Shown here piece by piece: positions 7,621 to 16,062 of a stretch of 64,000 nucleotides of DNA. Under the pieces are notes generated by a model, which had not been told where the DNA came from, did not search any database, and saw only the letters and a list, made by a program, of their open reading frames with translations. Both the position numbers and the translations under genes were made by a program. Each line of letters starts with the position of its first letter. The stretch's first letter is position 1. Source of the stretch: Pseudalkalibacillus hwajinpoensis (GTDB lineage Bacteria; Bacillota; Bacilli; Bacillales; Guptibacillaceae); NCBI RefSeq assembly GCF_039851965.1, contig NZ_CP156675.1:124001-188000 (forward strand), read 5' to 3'.

Positions 7621-8631
7621 GTGATTAGGGCGGTAATAAATGGTACGAAAGACCTTATAGGTATATTGATTTTTTTAGTTTTCATTATCTTGTTTCTCTT
7701 TAATACGCAGGTTATGGATTATTTCGGACTTGTTATATCTGACAAATGGTTGAATGTAAATGCCATTTTTATCAGTATCCTATTAGAGGCGGTTCCATTT
7801 GTTCTTTTAGGTGTATTTGTTTCAGCTCTCATCCAATCGTTTGTTGCTGAAGAGGTTTTGCAAAAGGTCCTACCCAAAAATGCCTATCTTGGATTAGTAC
7901 CTGCTGCGCTACTTGGAGCAATTTTCCCGGTTTGTGAATGTGCGATCATACCTGTTGTAAGAAGGTTAATTAAAAAGGGGATGCCTCTTCAATTTGGAGT
8001 AGTTTTGCTCATGTCTGCTCCAATTCTTAATCCGATCGTTGCGGCATCTACGTACTATGCTTTTCGCCAGGACATCAGCATTCTTTATTTCCGAATGGGA
8101 TTAGGTTTTCTACTTTCCATCTTCATTGGATTTATTATGTTTCAAATGTTTGGGAACTCAAATCAACTAAGGTGGACGAAGGAAGAGCTTATTGGCAGGA
8201 CTAGAATGGAACCTTCAATGAAGAAAAACAAGTGGAAGCAAACGTTCTATCACGCCAGTGATGAATTTTTTGATGTGGGAAAATATTTAATTATTGGAGC
8301 TTTTCTAGCGAGTATCGTGAACGGATCACTTGATCGCAATATTCTCGCATCCCTTACAACCAATGAAGCTGGTGCAACAGGAATCATGATGGGATTAGCA
8401 TTTATCTTATCTCTTTGTTCTGAAGCGGATGCATTTGTTGCATCGTCATTTTCAAATCATTTTTCAAGTACGTCTTTACTGGCATTCCTTGTTTATGGTC
8501 CAATGCTTGACCTTAAAAACACATTGTTGTATCTTGCGTATTTTAAAACAAAGTTTGTATTCTTTTTACTTGTGACTATCACTGCAATCACCTATTGTTC
8601 TATTTTACTTGTCGACCTTTTTCTAATCTAA
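7621..8631 (+). CDS. ycgR: Permease of the UPF0718/DUF318 family (YcgR type)
   Basis: A 336-residue membrane protein with eight or more hydrophobic helices. The family signature includes a PVCECAIIPVVRRL segment near residue 105 and SLCSEADAF near 265, both with cysteine and acidic residues within membrane regions. In Bacillus subtilis ycgR and ycgQ form a Zur-regulated operon; their exact substrate is not settled. The GTG start at 7621 follows GAGGTGAAA. ycgQ starts 16 bases downstream, so the two are co-transcribed behind Zur box 3. Confidence 0.82.
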   Translation: MIRAVINGTKDLIGILIFLVFIILFLFNTQVMDYFGLVISDKWLNVNAIFISILLEAVPFVLLGVFVSALIQSFVAEEVLQKVLPKNAYLGLVPAALLGAIFPVCECAIIPVVRRLIKKGMPLQFGVVLLMSAPILNPIVAASTYYAFRQDISILYFRMGLGFLLSIFIGFIMFQMFGNSNQLRWTKEELIGRTRMEPSMKKNKWKQTFYHASDEFFDVGKYLIIGAFLASIVNGSLDRNILASLTTNEAGATGIMMGLAFILSLCSEADAFVASSFSNHFSSTSLLAFLVYGPMLDLKNTLLYLAYFKTKFVFFLLVTITAITYCSILLVDLFLI

Positions 8632-8647
8632 GAGAGGAGGGAAGGAG

Positions 8648-9622
8648 TTGCACTCAACAACAAAGTCGAATGCTTCTTTACAATTCCATATGTTCGTTAG
8701 AGGTATTATTTTGATTGGTTTCTTTTTAATGATTATTAAACTCGTACTTAATGAATCACTTCATTTATACATTGCCCCGAAAATGCTACCCTTTGTTTAC
8801 TTTGCTGCAGGATGTTTTTTTATTATCGGTGTTATTCAGTTTTTCAAAAGCATGTCCTCTAACCTTGAGGAGGATATTGAATGCAATTGTGGCGCGGATC
8901 ATCAAATGAAAGGATCCTTCTTTCGAAAGGTAATCATTTATATCATTTTTATCCTCCCAGTTGTGGGAGGGCTAGGGTTACCCCAAAAAGTTATTGATAG
9001 CTCTGTTGCTGCGAATAGGGGGATACAATATGGTGGAGGCTTATATACAAAGCCCCCAGGAAGTTCATCTTCTGTATCAGAAGATGATAATGACCCAAGC
9101 GAACAAAATGCTGATGAATTTCTTGAAGATCCAGAAGCTTATTTGGAAAAGATGGATGAAAAGGTGAAGAAAGAAGCAGCCCAAGACGATGTTCAAACTC
9201 CTACCGGATATTCAGCTAATTATAATAAATACGATGAGCTTGCTGAGAAATATACGAAGTTAGATCACCTTGAAGTAACTAATGAAAATTATCTAGATGT
9301 CATCACAACAATTGATCTTAATGTAAAACAGTTTATTGGAAAAACAATGTCCATCAAAGGGTTTGTTTATCGTGAACCTAATTTTAATAATAATCAAATA
9401 GTCGTAGCAAGGTTCGGTATGAACTGCTGTGTAGCGGATGCCAGTGTATATGGAACGTTGGTCGAGAGCAATAAGGTCGCTTCACTTGAGGAGGATTCTT
9501 GGGTGGAAATTAATGGAGTTATCAACAAGACATCTTACAATGGTGAAGAGATGATGCTTCTAGTACCAGATAAAATTAAACAAATAGACGCGCCAAAAGA
9601 TCCGTATGTATACCCATATTAA
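8648..9622 (+). CDS. ycgQ: YcgQ-type membrane protein (TIGR03943 family)
   Basis: A 324-residue protein with hydrophobic segments near residues 15-32, 42-60 and 95-112, an acidic, disordered stretch (about 138-190), then a globular C-terminal domain with FGMNCCVADASVYG. The two adjacent cysteines in that motif are typical of the family and could bind metal. The start is TTG at 8648 with a strong AGGAGGGAAGGAG. It partners the YcgR permease in the same Zur-controlled operon. The role in zinc handling is known only from regulation and context. Confidence 0.82.
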   Translation: MHSTTKSNASLQFHMFVRGIILIGFFLMIIKLVLNESLHLYIAPKMLPFVYFAAGCFFIIGVIQFFKSMSSNLEEDIECNCGADHQMKGSFFRKVIIYIIFILPVVGGLGLPQKVIDSSVAANRGIQYGGGLYTKPPGSSSSVSEDDNDPSEQNADEFLEDPEAYLEKMDEKVKKEAAQDDVQTPTGYSANYNKYDELAEKYTKLDHLEVTNENYLDVITTIDLNVKQFIGKTMSIKGFVYREPNFNNNQIVVARFGMNCCVADASVYGTLVESNKVASLEEDSWVEINGVINKTSYNGEEMMLLVPDKIKQIDAPKDPYVYPY

Positions 9623-9704
9623 GAGTGCAGGGAGAGAAGTCTTTCTCTCCTTTGCCAAGGTGATTATATTGGATTGCGTTCTATAATGAAGTATTATACG
9701 CTAT

Positions 9705-9725
9705 AAATCGTAATTGTTTCGATTT
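9705..9725. promoter_or_regulatory. Zur box 4, before the flavoprotein
   Basis: 19 of 21 positions match the Zur palindrome, and the left ten bases are exact. It ends 13 bases before the start codon at 9739. Confidence 0.75.
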
Positions 9726-9738
9726 GAGGAGTGGTGTT

Positions 9739-10881
9739 ATGTATGAATGGATTATTATAGGTGGAGGTATACACGGTTGTACGCTTGCAACATCTCTTTT
9801 GAAAAGCGGCAAAATAAAAAAAGAGGAGATGTTAATAATTGATCCTCATTCCGGTCCGCTTGAAAGGTGGAAAGAGAGAACGGAGCGCATCCAGATGCCC
9901 TTTCTTCGTTCTCCCTCTGTTCACCATATTGATGTATCTCCTTTCAGTTTAGAAAAATACGCCAAAACAACTCAGTATGATAAGCCTTTTTACGGTTATT
10001 ATGATCGCCCTTCTTTGGATCTCTTTAATGAACATGCAACATCCGTTTTAAAAGAAGCTAATCTACAAGATGTATGGCGTCAGACAAAGGTGATGCAAGT
10101 TAGTAAACAAAACCCATTTTGGGAGATTGAAACAGAAGATCAACACATTTATTACGCAAAAAATAGTGTGATTGCGATTGGAAATAACGATCTTAACTAC
10201 CCTTCTTGGGGAGAAAATATGAGCAGTGGATTTCATCTTTTTGATCCTGCATTAAACATGCAAAGCATTAAGCCCCCACTACTTATTGTTGGAGGGGGAA
10301 TAACCGCAGCACATGCTGCTATTAGTCTGTCTCATCGTTTTCCTGGAGAAGTTACTCTGATTACGCGTCATCCATTTCGTATACATGACTTTGACAGCGA
10401 TCCGGGGTGGCTTGGTCCAAAATATTTATCTGCCTATTCTAAGATTAAGGACTATGATGAAAGAAGGAAGATGATTCAGCAAGCAAGGCATCGAGGCTCT
10501 ATTCCTTCTGAACTTTACAACCGATTACTTCATTTAAAAAAGCATGAAAATCTCTTCATGATACAAAGTGAGATTGAAACTGCTTGTAGTGAATCAAACG
10601 TCTTTATGACACGAGAAGCAAAGAAGCTCAGGCCAGCAACTGTCCTTTTTGCTACAGGGTTTAAAGCCTCTCTCTCAAATCAAAGTTGGCTGCTTAACTT
10701 AATTGCAAAGGAAAATCTTATTTGTGCTAACTGCGGCTATCCAATTGTAGAAGAAAGTCTTGAGTGGTGTCCGCATTTATTTGTAATGGGCCCTCTGGCA
10801 GAGCTCGAAATAGGTCCAGCTTCACGCAATATTATTGGTGCCAGGAAGGCGGCTGAACGAATCATAAAAAGCATAAGTTAA
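9739..10881 (+). CDS. FAD/NAD(P)-binding monooxygenase-like flavoprotein
   Basis: A 380-residue protein with two dinucleotide folds: IIGGGIHGCTLA at the N-terminus (FAD) and LLIVGGGITAAHAAISL near residue 187 (NADPH). The pattern FATGFK near 310 fits flavin-dependent N-hydroxylase/Baeyer-Villiger-like enzymes such as lysine/ornithine N-monooxygenases, though it is shorter than those. The ATG at 9739 is chosen over the upstream TTG because GAGGAGTGG precedes it. The Zur box suggests a function in zinc limitation, for instance making or modifying a metal ligand (inference). The exact substrate cannot be read from the sequence. Confidence 0.75.
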   Translation: MYEWIIIGGGIHGCTLATSLLKSGKIKKEEMLIIDPHSGPLERWKERTERIQMPFLRSPSVHHIDVSPFSLEKYAKTTQYDKPFYGYYDRPSLDLFNEHATSVLKEANLQDVWRQTKVMQVSKQNPFWEIETEDQHIYYAKNSVIAIGNNDLNYPSWGENMSSGFHLFDPALNMQSIKPPLLIVGGGITAAHAAISLSHRFPGEVTLITRHPFRIHDFDSDPGWLGPKYLSAYSKIKDYDERRKMIQQARHRGSIPSELYNRLLHLKKHENLFMIQSEIETACSESNVFMTREAKKLRPATVLFATGFKASLSNQSWLLNLIAKENLICANCGYPIVEESLEWCPHLFVMGPLAELEIGPASRNIIGARKAAERIIKSIS

Positions 10882-10882
10882 G

Positions 10883-10903
10883 AAATCGTAAATATTCTCA
10901 TTT
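10883..10903. promoter_or_regulatory. Degenerate Zur box 5, before the decayed COG0523 gene
   Basis: 17 of 21 positions match; the left half is nearly exact and the right half is eroded. Its place directly before a second CobW-type gene makes it a probable former Zur site decaying with its gene. Confidence 0.5.
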
Positions 10904-10917
10904 AAGGAAGTGAGTAT

Positions 10918-11187
10918 ATAGATAATAAAGTCCCTGTGACAGTCTTAAGTGGATACCTGGGATCTGGCAAAACAACGTTGCTCAACCACATTCTCGCGAA
11001 CAGAGAAAAGAGGCGAATTGCAGTCGTTGGGAACCGATATGAGTGAAATTGTCATTGATGCTGATTTAATAAGGAATGGATTTTCTAGAACTGATGATAA
11101 GTTGGTAGAACTTCAAAATGGCTGTATTGTTGCACATTGAGGGAAGATTTGATTTTGGAAGTTAAGAAGCTTGTTGAGGCTGGTGGG
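10918..11187 (+). pseudogene. Second COG0523/YciC-like GTPase, N-terminal remnant
   Basis: The sequence reads VPVTVLSGYLGSGKTTLLNH with Walker A, then an extra base near 11036 shifts the frame before DMSEIVIDADLIRNGFSRTD, and a missing T near 11129 spoils the CxCC motif (GCI-C-C-T-L-R-E-D when restored). An ATA stands where the start codon should be, seven or eight bases after AAGGAAG. The homology stops at about LVEAGG and the next sequence belongs to a group II intron protein. About 90 of some 400 residues are left. YciC-type proteins are classic Zur-regulated zinc chaperones. Confidence 0.85.
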
Positions 11188-11485
11188 GGGCATTTACTAT
11201 AGCTTGATTGATACACCTAGTGTGGTGAAGAAGCTTGAATCATGGCTACATCGGAGACTGCGCATGAATCGCTGGAAAGAATGGAGACTCCCCAAAACGA
11301 AAGTCAGAAAACTGATGAAGTTGGGAGCTACCGCACAGAAAGCCTATGAGTGGGGGAACTCACGAAAGGCTTACTGGCGAATTGCAAGAAGTCCAATCCT
11401 ACACAAAGCCCTAGGCACCACCTACTGGTGGCGCCTAGGGCTTAAGAGTATCATTGCCAGATATGAATTTCTGCGTCAGACATAA
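11186..11485 (+). pseudogene. Group II intron reverse transcriptase/maturase, C-terminal remnant
   Basis: About 98 residues match the C-terminal maturase region: YYSLIDTPSVVKKLESWLHR, then RLRMNRWKEWRLPKTKVRKL, AYEWGNSRKAYWRIARSPIL and a final GLKSIIARYEFLRQT. The RT domain (0-7 blocks with YADD) is absent. The remnant is fused directly to the broken COG0523 gene at its 5' side, so either a 5'-truncated retro-insertion or a later deletion produced the junction. The RNA domains V and VI follow at 11489. Confidence 0.88.
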
Positions 11486-11488
11486 TTG

Positions 11489-11570
11489 AAACCGCCGTAT
11501 ACTGAACCGTACGTACAGTGGTGGTGTGAGAGGGATGGAGTTTAGTCACCTTCCCCTATCTCGATTACCA
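11489..11570 (+). ncRNA. Group II intron 3' end, domains V and VI
   Basis: Directly after the maturase stop comes an imperfect hairpin (about 11489-11523: ACCGCCGTATAC against GTACGTACAGTGGT) of domain V type. It is followed by GTGAGAGGG pairing with CCCCTATCTCGATT, as in domain VI, which carries the branch adenosine. This is the usual 3' end of bacterial group II introns. The intron is not functional because its 5' part is missing. Confidence 0.65.
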
Positions 11571-11639
11571 GATAGGATTACTTACTTTCTTTCTTGTATG
11601 TTTCTTCACAGATTCTGGTAAATTTGTTTCTAGTCAAGT

Positions 11640-12251
11640 TTAGTTCCGTAAATGGCGTTTCTCTTCGTTTTCAAACCACCACTCTTTTTGGGGAATGGCT
11701 TGTTTTAAAGCAGGGTATAGACGCACGGCCAACAGGCTGGTAAAAATTGCGAGAGCTATATCTATGCCTACAGTACTAAACAATCCAGCAGCCAGTACAT
11801 GTGACAAATTAGTAGGTACGCCTAGCCAGAGGTTTAATGCTAGATAAAGATAAGGGACACCTATGGCGTAAATAATAACAGTTCCAATTAGGTTGGCGAC
11901 AATGAAATGTTTGAGAGCAGGCTGTTGTACGCGTTCAATAATGAATCCGATGACATAAGCACCTGCAGTGAAGCCAATTAAATACCCGAACGTTGGCTGC
12001 AAGACATACATAAGCCCTCCGCCTTGTGTAAATACAGGAAGTCCAGCTAAACCAACGAAAAGATAGATCAATTGACTTTGCAACCCTCGCTTGCTTCCTA
12101 ATAATGAACCCGCTAAAAATACCACAATAATTTGCAGTGTAAAAGGGACAATGGGCAGCGGAACTTTTATAAAGGCGCCAATCGCAGTCATTGCTGCAAA
12201 TATAGCTACTAGTGTAAGTGATAAAGTGCTGGAATTTTTCAATTTATTCAC
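11640..12251 (-). CDS. bioY: BioY, biotin ECF transporter S component
   Basis: A 203-residue integral membrane protein with about six helices and the BioY signatures FIKVPLPIVPFTLQ near the N-terminus and GSLLGSKRG followed by PTFGYLIGF. BioY is the biotin-binding S component of an energy-coupling-factor transporter and works with the shared EcfAA'T module, which is not in this window. Its ATG overlaps the end of the bioB remnant by four bases and has AAAGGAG. With biotin synthase broken upstream, this gene is probably the only working route to biotin encoded here (inference). A BirA operator at 17021 heads the operon. Confidence 0.9.
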   Translation of the reverse strand: MNKLKNSSTLSLTLVAIFAAMTAIGAFIKVPLPIVPFTLQIIVVFLAGSLLGSKRGLQSQLIYLFVGLAGLPVFTQGGGLMYVLQPTFGYLIGFTAGAYVIGFIIERVQQPALKHFIVANLIGTVIIYAIGVPYLYLALNLWLGVPTNLSHVLAAGLFSTVGIDIALAIFTSLLAVRLYPALKQAIPQKEWWFENEEKRHLRN

Positions 12252-12733
12252 TCCTTTCCTTCTCCAAAACGCACTGAAGGAAATGATTTTACGTCTATCG
12301 TCAGTGGTGCCTCGAAATTTCGGGATAGAACTTTTTCTCTACCTGAAACGCGAATTTCTTTGGTAGTGTTAATGAAGCGGAATAGACATAATACCTTCAA
12401 ACAATAAGTCGGAGTCAGTTCATTTGTTCCTTCTAATAATATTCCATCAATCGCATGCAAAAAGTTAACTGGAATTGAATCGGCGTCCAGCTCTTTTAAC
12501 GCGTGAGCCATGTCAATCACATTTTGTTTTGACTCCTTCATTCCAACGATGACGCCTGAACAAGGGGAAATTCCAGCTTCTTTAGTATGATTAACGGTAG
12601 CAATCCTGTCATGGTATGTGTGACTTGTAGTGATCTGATGATGATGCTGTTCAGAGGTGTTGATATTATTGTTGTAGCGGTCGACCCCAGCTTCTTTTAA
12701 CTGCCGAGCTTGTTCAGGCTTCAGCAAGCGGAA
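12248..12733 (-). pseudogene. bioB: Biotin synthase BioB remnant lacking the radical-SAM half
   Basis: The frame starts inside BioB at LLKPEQARQLKEAGVDRYNN, with INTSEQHHHQITTSHTYHDR, KEAGISPCSGVIVGMKES and DADSIPVNFLHAIDG all recognisable. Everything N-terminal is missing, including the CxxxCxxC cluster that binds the 4Fe-4S/SAM centre, and the C-terminus after IRVSG drifts from the family. A normal BioB is about 320-335 residues; roughly 130 are left. No start codon with a ribosome site fits the usual protein. It cannot insert sulfur into dethiobiotin. It sits at bioB's usual place, after bioD. The 107 bases between it and bioD hold no recognisable coding sequence. Confidence 0.88.
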
Positions 12734-12834
12734 GGCCGCGAAACTTGATTATTCTAGCAGGCTTCATCTACTCTTAATCCTGATGCATTTATATCCTTAT
12801 ATAAATGATCACGTCGTATTGATATCAATGTGAT

Positions 12835-13539
12835 CTAAAAGTTACGGACACTTTCTTTGAAAAAAGAAAGAGCCATCTTAGTTTGAAATAGCTCCGACAG
12901 GGTCTTCCTGTCCTTCTTTTCAATTTGTGGAATGATTCCAAGCACCGGAACCTTGCAGAATTGCTCGATCAGTTCAGGGTTCGTCTGTTCAACAACTTCT
13001 TCTTTTTCAGGCTTTAAACCATTGATGACCACCCCGATTACATTTAGTCCGCATCTACGTGCAAAGTCGACTGTCAAAAAGGTATGGTTGACGGTACCTA
13101 GATTTGGACGGGCTACCACAATGACCGGAAGATTGATCTCCTTCATTACATCACTGGCAAGAAAATCCTCGCCGTAAGGTACCGCAATACCGCCAGCCCC
13201 CTCTACGATCGTATAGGAGTGGCGATTTTTCACATTCTTCCAGCTATTCATCACATCTTGTTTTGTGACTTGAACATCCTGCCGTTTAGCAGCTAAATAA
13301 GGAGCCAATGGTTCATCAAATTGAAAGGGGGTAATGTCTGATGGCGGGGATTCATCACCAGCCATGGTTTTTAATATCATAGTGTCACTTTCTGGATCTT
13401 CTCTATGAGCACCGCTTAGCATTGGTTTGAAGACACCGACATCAACATTCTTATCAGACAAAGCGGCAGCTATGCCAGCTGCGACAAATGTTTTTCCGAT
13501 GCCTGTGTCCGTTCCAGTAATGAAAACACCTTTTCCCAC
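12835..13539 (-). CDS. bioD: Dethiobiotin synthetase
   Basis: A 234-residue ATP-dependent carboxylase that closes the ureido ring of 7,8-diaminopelargonic acid to give dethiobiotin. The P-loop GTDTGIGKTFVA is at residues 8-19, and VEGAGGIAVPYGE lies near 118. The GTG start overlaps the last base of the bioF stop codon, a tight translational coupling, with GAGGTG upstream. Length and motifs are normal, so the gene looks functional although the next step (BioB) is lost. Confidence 0.93.
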   Translation of the reverse strand: MGKGVFITGTDTGIGKTFVAAGIAAALSDKNVDVGVFKPMLSGAHREDPESDTMILKTMAGDESPPSDITPFQFDEPLAPYLAAKRQDVQVTKQDVMNSWKNVKNRHSYTIVEGAGGIAVPYGEDFLASDVMKEINLPVIVVARPNLGTVNHTFLTVDFARRCGLNVIGVVINGLKPEKEEVVEQTNPELIEQFCKVPVLGIIPQIEKKDRKTLSELFQTKMALSFFKESVRNF

Positions 13540-14717
13540 TAAATCACCTCAAGTTCTTTTCCAACCTTATAAAAAGTCTTGGAGATTTGTTGTATATCCT
13601 GCTCTGTATGTGTCGCCATGATGGTCATTCGGATTCGGCTCCCTCCATACGGCACACTTGGGGGACGGATGGCCGGGGCAAAGATCCGGTCTTTTTCAAG
13701 GCGCTTTGAAAAATCCATCGCTTTATTGGTCTCACCAATAATTATAGGGAAGATCGGGGTTTCCCTGCCCCTCAAGTCAAAGCCAAATCCTAGCAATTCA
13801 TCCCGAAGGAGGTGGACTTTTTGCTGTAAATCCATTTGTAGTTCTGGTTGACTTTCGATAATGTCGATAGATTTCAATGTAGCTGCAATGGTGCTGGGAG
13901 GGAGAGCGGTTTGAAATATAAAGGACCGCGCTTTGTTTCTCAAATAGTCAATGAGAGACCTTGACCCAGTGACAAACCCACCTTGGGTACCGATGGATTT
14001 ACTAAAGGTTCCTACGGTCACATCGACAGAAACCTTTAGGTGATCAGCTGTTCCGCGGCCATTTTTACCTAAAACCCCTGTAGAGTGAGCGTCGTCTACG
14101 ATGACATATGCACCATATTTCTCTGCCAGTTCCTTGATCTCACCCAATGGAGCAATATCACCGTCCATGCTAAAGACCCCATCGGTAATGATGAATTTTC
14201 GTTTGTAATGTTGACTATAGATTAATTTTTCTCTTAGGTCTTTCATATCCATATGACGGTAAACCATTGATTTAGCCTGACTGAGTCTGCATCCATCAAT
14301 GATACTAGCGTGATTGAGTTGATCGCTTAAAATAACATCTCCCTTGCCTGCCAGACTGGATACTGTCCCAATGTTAGCCAAGTATCCACTGGAAAAGACA
14401 ATGGCTGCCTCATCTTTTTTAAAGTCAGCGATGCGCTTCTCCAGTTTTTCATGCAAATTTGTATTACCTGTCGTCAGCCTTGATCCAGTGCTACCTATAC
14501 CATATTTTTTCATAGCCGTAATCGCTGCATCAACTAGTCTCTTGTCTGCCGCTAAACCTAAATAATTGTTGGAGGAGGCCATGAGGTATTCCACTCCATC
14601 AACATTAGCTTTATTAGAAGAATCAGAAGGGGAGATGGTTCTAAGTTGTCGGTATAATCCTTTTTCTTTAACCAAGTCAACTTCTTGTTCTAGCCACTTG
14701 TAACTTTGTCCTATCAA
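13539..14717 (-). CDS. bioF: 8-amino-7-oxononanoate synthase
   Basis: A PLP-dependent alpha-oxoamine synthase that condenses pimeloyl-CoA with L-alanine. Family signatures include SNNYLGLA, GSTGSRLTTGNT, DDAHSTGVLG near residue 215, and the lysine site VGTFSKSIGTQGG near 245 (Schiff-base Lys). TTG at 14717 is preferred to the ATG at 14735 because GAGGAGGCG is correctly spaced before it. The frame overlaps the end of bioA by 41 bases. Confidence 0.9.
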   Translation of the reverse strand: MIGQSYKWLEQEVDLVKEKGLYRQLRTISPSDSSNKANVDGVEYLMASSNNYLGLAADKRLVDAAITAMKKYGIGSTGSRLTTGNTNLHEKLEKRIADFKKDEAAIVFSSGYLANIGTVSSLAGKGDVILSDQLNHASIIDGCRLSQAKSMVYRHMDMKDLREKLIYSQHYKRKFIITDGVFSMDGDIAPLGEIKELAEKYGAYVIVDDAHSTGVLGKNGRGTADHLKVSVDVTVGTFSKSIGTQGGFVTGSRSLIDYLRNKARSFIFQTALPPSTIAATLKSIDIIESQPELQMDLQQKVHLLRDELLGFGFDLRGRETPIFPIIIGETNKAMDFSKRLEKDRIFAPAIRPPSVPYGGSRIRMTIMATHTEQDIQQISKTFYKVGKELEVI

Positions 14718-16062
14718 TTTGAAGCGCCTCCTCAATAGTTACACGCTCAATGGCTTCTTTTATAATTTCAATCATTACTTTTAAATCTTCTTTTATAGAG
14801 GCAAGTGGTGGCATAAAGACGACAATATCTCCGGTAGGTCTTGTTAAAAGCCCTAACTCCCGCATTTTTAAAGATACTCTATAGGCAACTCGGCTTTCGA
14901 AAGGAAAAGGCTCTTTCGTTTCTTTATCATAAACGATCTCGATTCCACACATAAAACCAAGCTGACGAATGTCGCCGACATGTGGCAGTTCTGCTATATC
15001 TTTAAATAATTCATGCAGGTATTCGGATTTTTGTGCTACCTGCTGAACAATTTGATCTTTTTCGAACAGGTCTAAATTAGCTAGTGCGACTGCACAGCCA
15101 AGCTGATTCCCAGTATAGGAATGTCCATGGAAAAGCGTCTTCAGGTTTGTGTAGTCATCATAAAATGCGTCATAAATCTTTTCGGTTGTATATGTAATAG
15201 CAATAGGCAAGTAACCGCCGGTAATTCCTTTTCCAGCCGCCATGAGATCTGGTTCTACCCTTTCATGTTCGCATGCGAACATCTTACCGGTACGTCCGAA
15301 TCCAGTAGCTACTTCATCAATAATCATCAGGACATCATATTTAGTACACAGTTTCCTTACGCCAGATAAGTATCCTTCGGGCATTACAATCATACCGCCA
15401 GCCCCCTGTACCATTGATTCAATGGTCAAGCCAGCAATTTCTTCATGGTGATCCTTTAGTATGGACTCGAGTGTTTCAAGTGCTTCATCACGGCATTTTT
15501 CGGGGGTCTCACCAGGATAGCGGTAGACATTGGGAACAGAAGTTTTAAACCCTTCAAACATGAGAGGGCCGTAGATTTTGTGAAAAATATCAATAGATCC
15601 TACACTAACTGCCCCGATCGTATCTCCGTGATACCCATTTTTGATCGAAACAAACTTTTGCTTGTTTGTTTTACCGATATTCTGCCAATACTGATAAGCC
15701 ATTTTTACTGCAATTTCAACTGCTTCTGCACCGCTGTCAGAATAAAAAACTCGACTTAACGAATGAGGAGCTATCTCGACTAATTTTTCGGCCAATTCGG
15801 TAGCGGGTATGTTCGTCATTCCCAGCAAGGTGGAATGTGCAATCTTATCTAGCTGCTCTCGGATCGCATCATCCAACTCTTTTTTTCTATGTCCATGTAC
15901 ATTCAGCCAAACAGAAGAAAAAGCATCGTAGTATTCTTTCCCATCAATATCTTTAACTTTAATTCCTTGTCCACTTTCAATAATTAAAGGGTTCTCATCA
16001 TAATCTTTCATTTGTGTAAATGGCAGCCATAAATACTTTTTACTTTTCTCAATTAAATCCAT
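14677..16062 (-). CDS. bioA: Adenosylmethionine-8-amino-7-oxononanoate aminotransferase
   Basis: A 461-residue class III PLP aminotransferase that makes 7,8-diaminopelargonate. It shows WLPFTQMKDY near the N-terminus, YSDSGAEAVEIAVKMA, GYHGDTIGAVSVG, IIDEVATGFGRTG with the cofactor Asp, and GKGITGGYLPIA with the Schiff-base Lys near residue 280. The ATG follows GGAGGAG and overlaps the end of bioW by 14 bases. Complete. Confidence 0.93.
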   Translation of the reverse strand: MDLIEKSKKYLWLPFTQMKDYDENPLIIESGQGIKVKDIDGKEYYDAFSSVWLNVHGHRKKELDDAIREQLDKIAHSTLLGMTNIPATELAEKLVEIAPHSLSRVFYSDSGAEAVEIAVKMAYQYWQNIGKTNKQKFVSIKNGYHGDTIGAVSVGSIDIFHKIYGPLMFEGFKTSVPNVYRYPGETPEKCRDEALETLESILKDHHEEIAGLTIESMVQGAGGMIVMPEGYLSGVRKLCTKYDVLMIIDEVATGFGRTGKMFACEHERVEPDLMAAGKGITGGYLPIAITYTTEKIYDAFYDDYTNLKTLFHGHSYTGNQLGCAVALANLDLFEKDQIVQQVAQKSEYLHELFKDIAELPHVGDIRQLGFMCGIEIVYDKETKEPFPFESRVAYRVSLKMRELGLLTRPTGDIVVFMPPLASIKEDLKVMIEIIKEAIERVTIEEALQIDRTKLQVARTRS

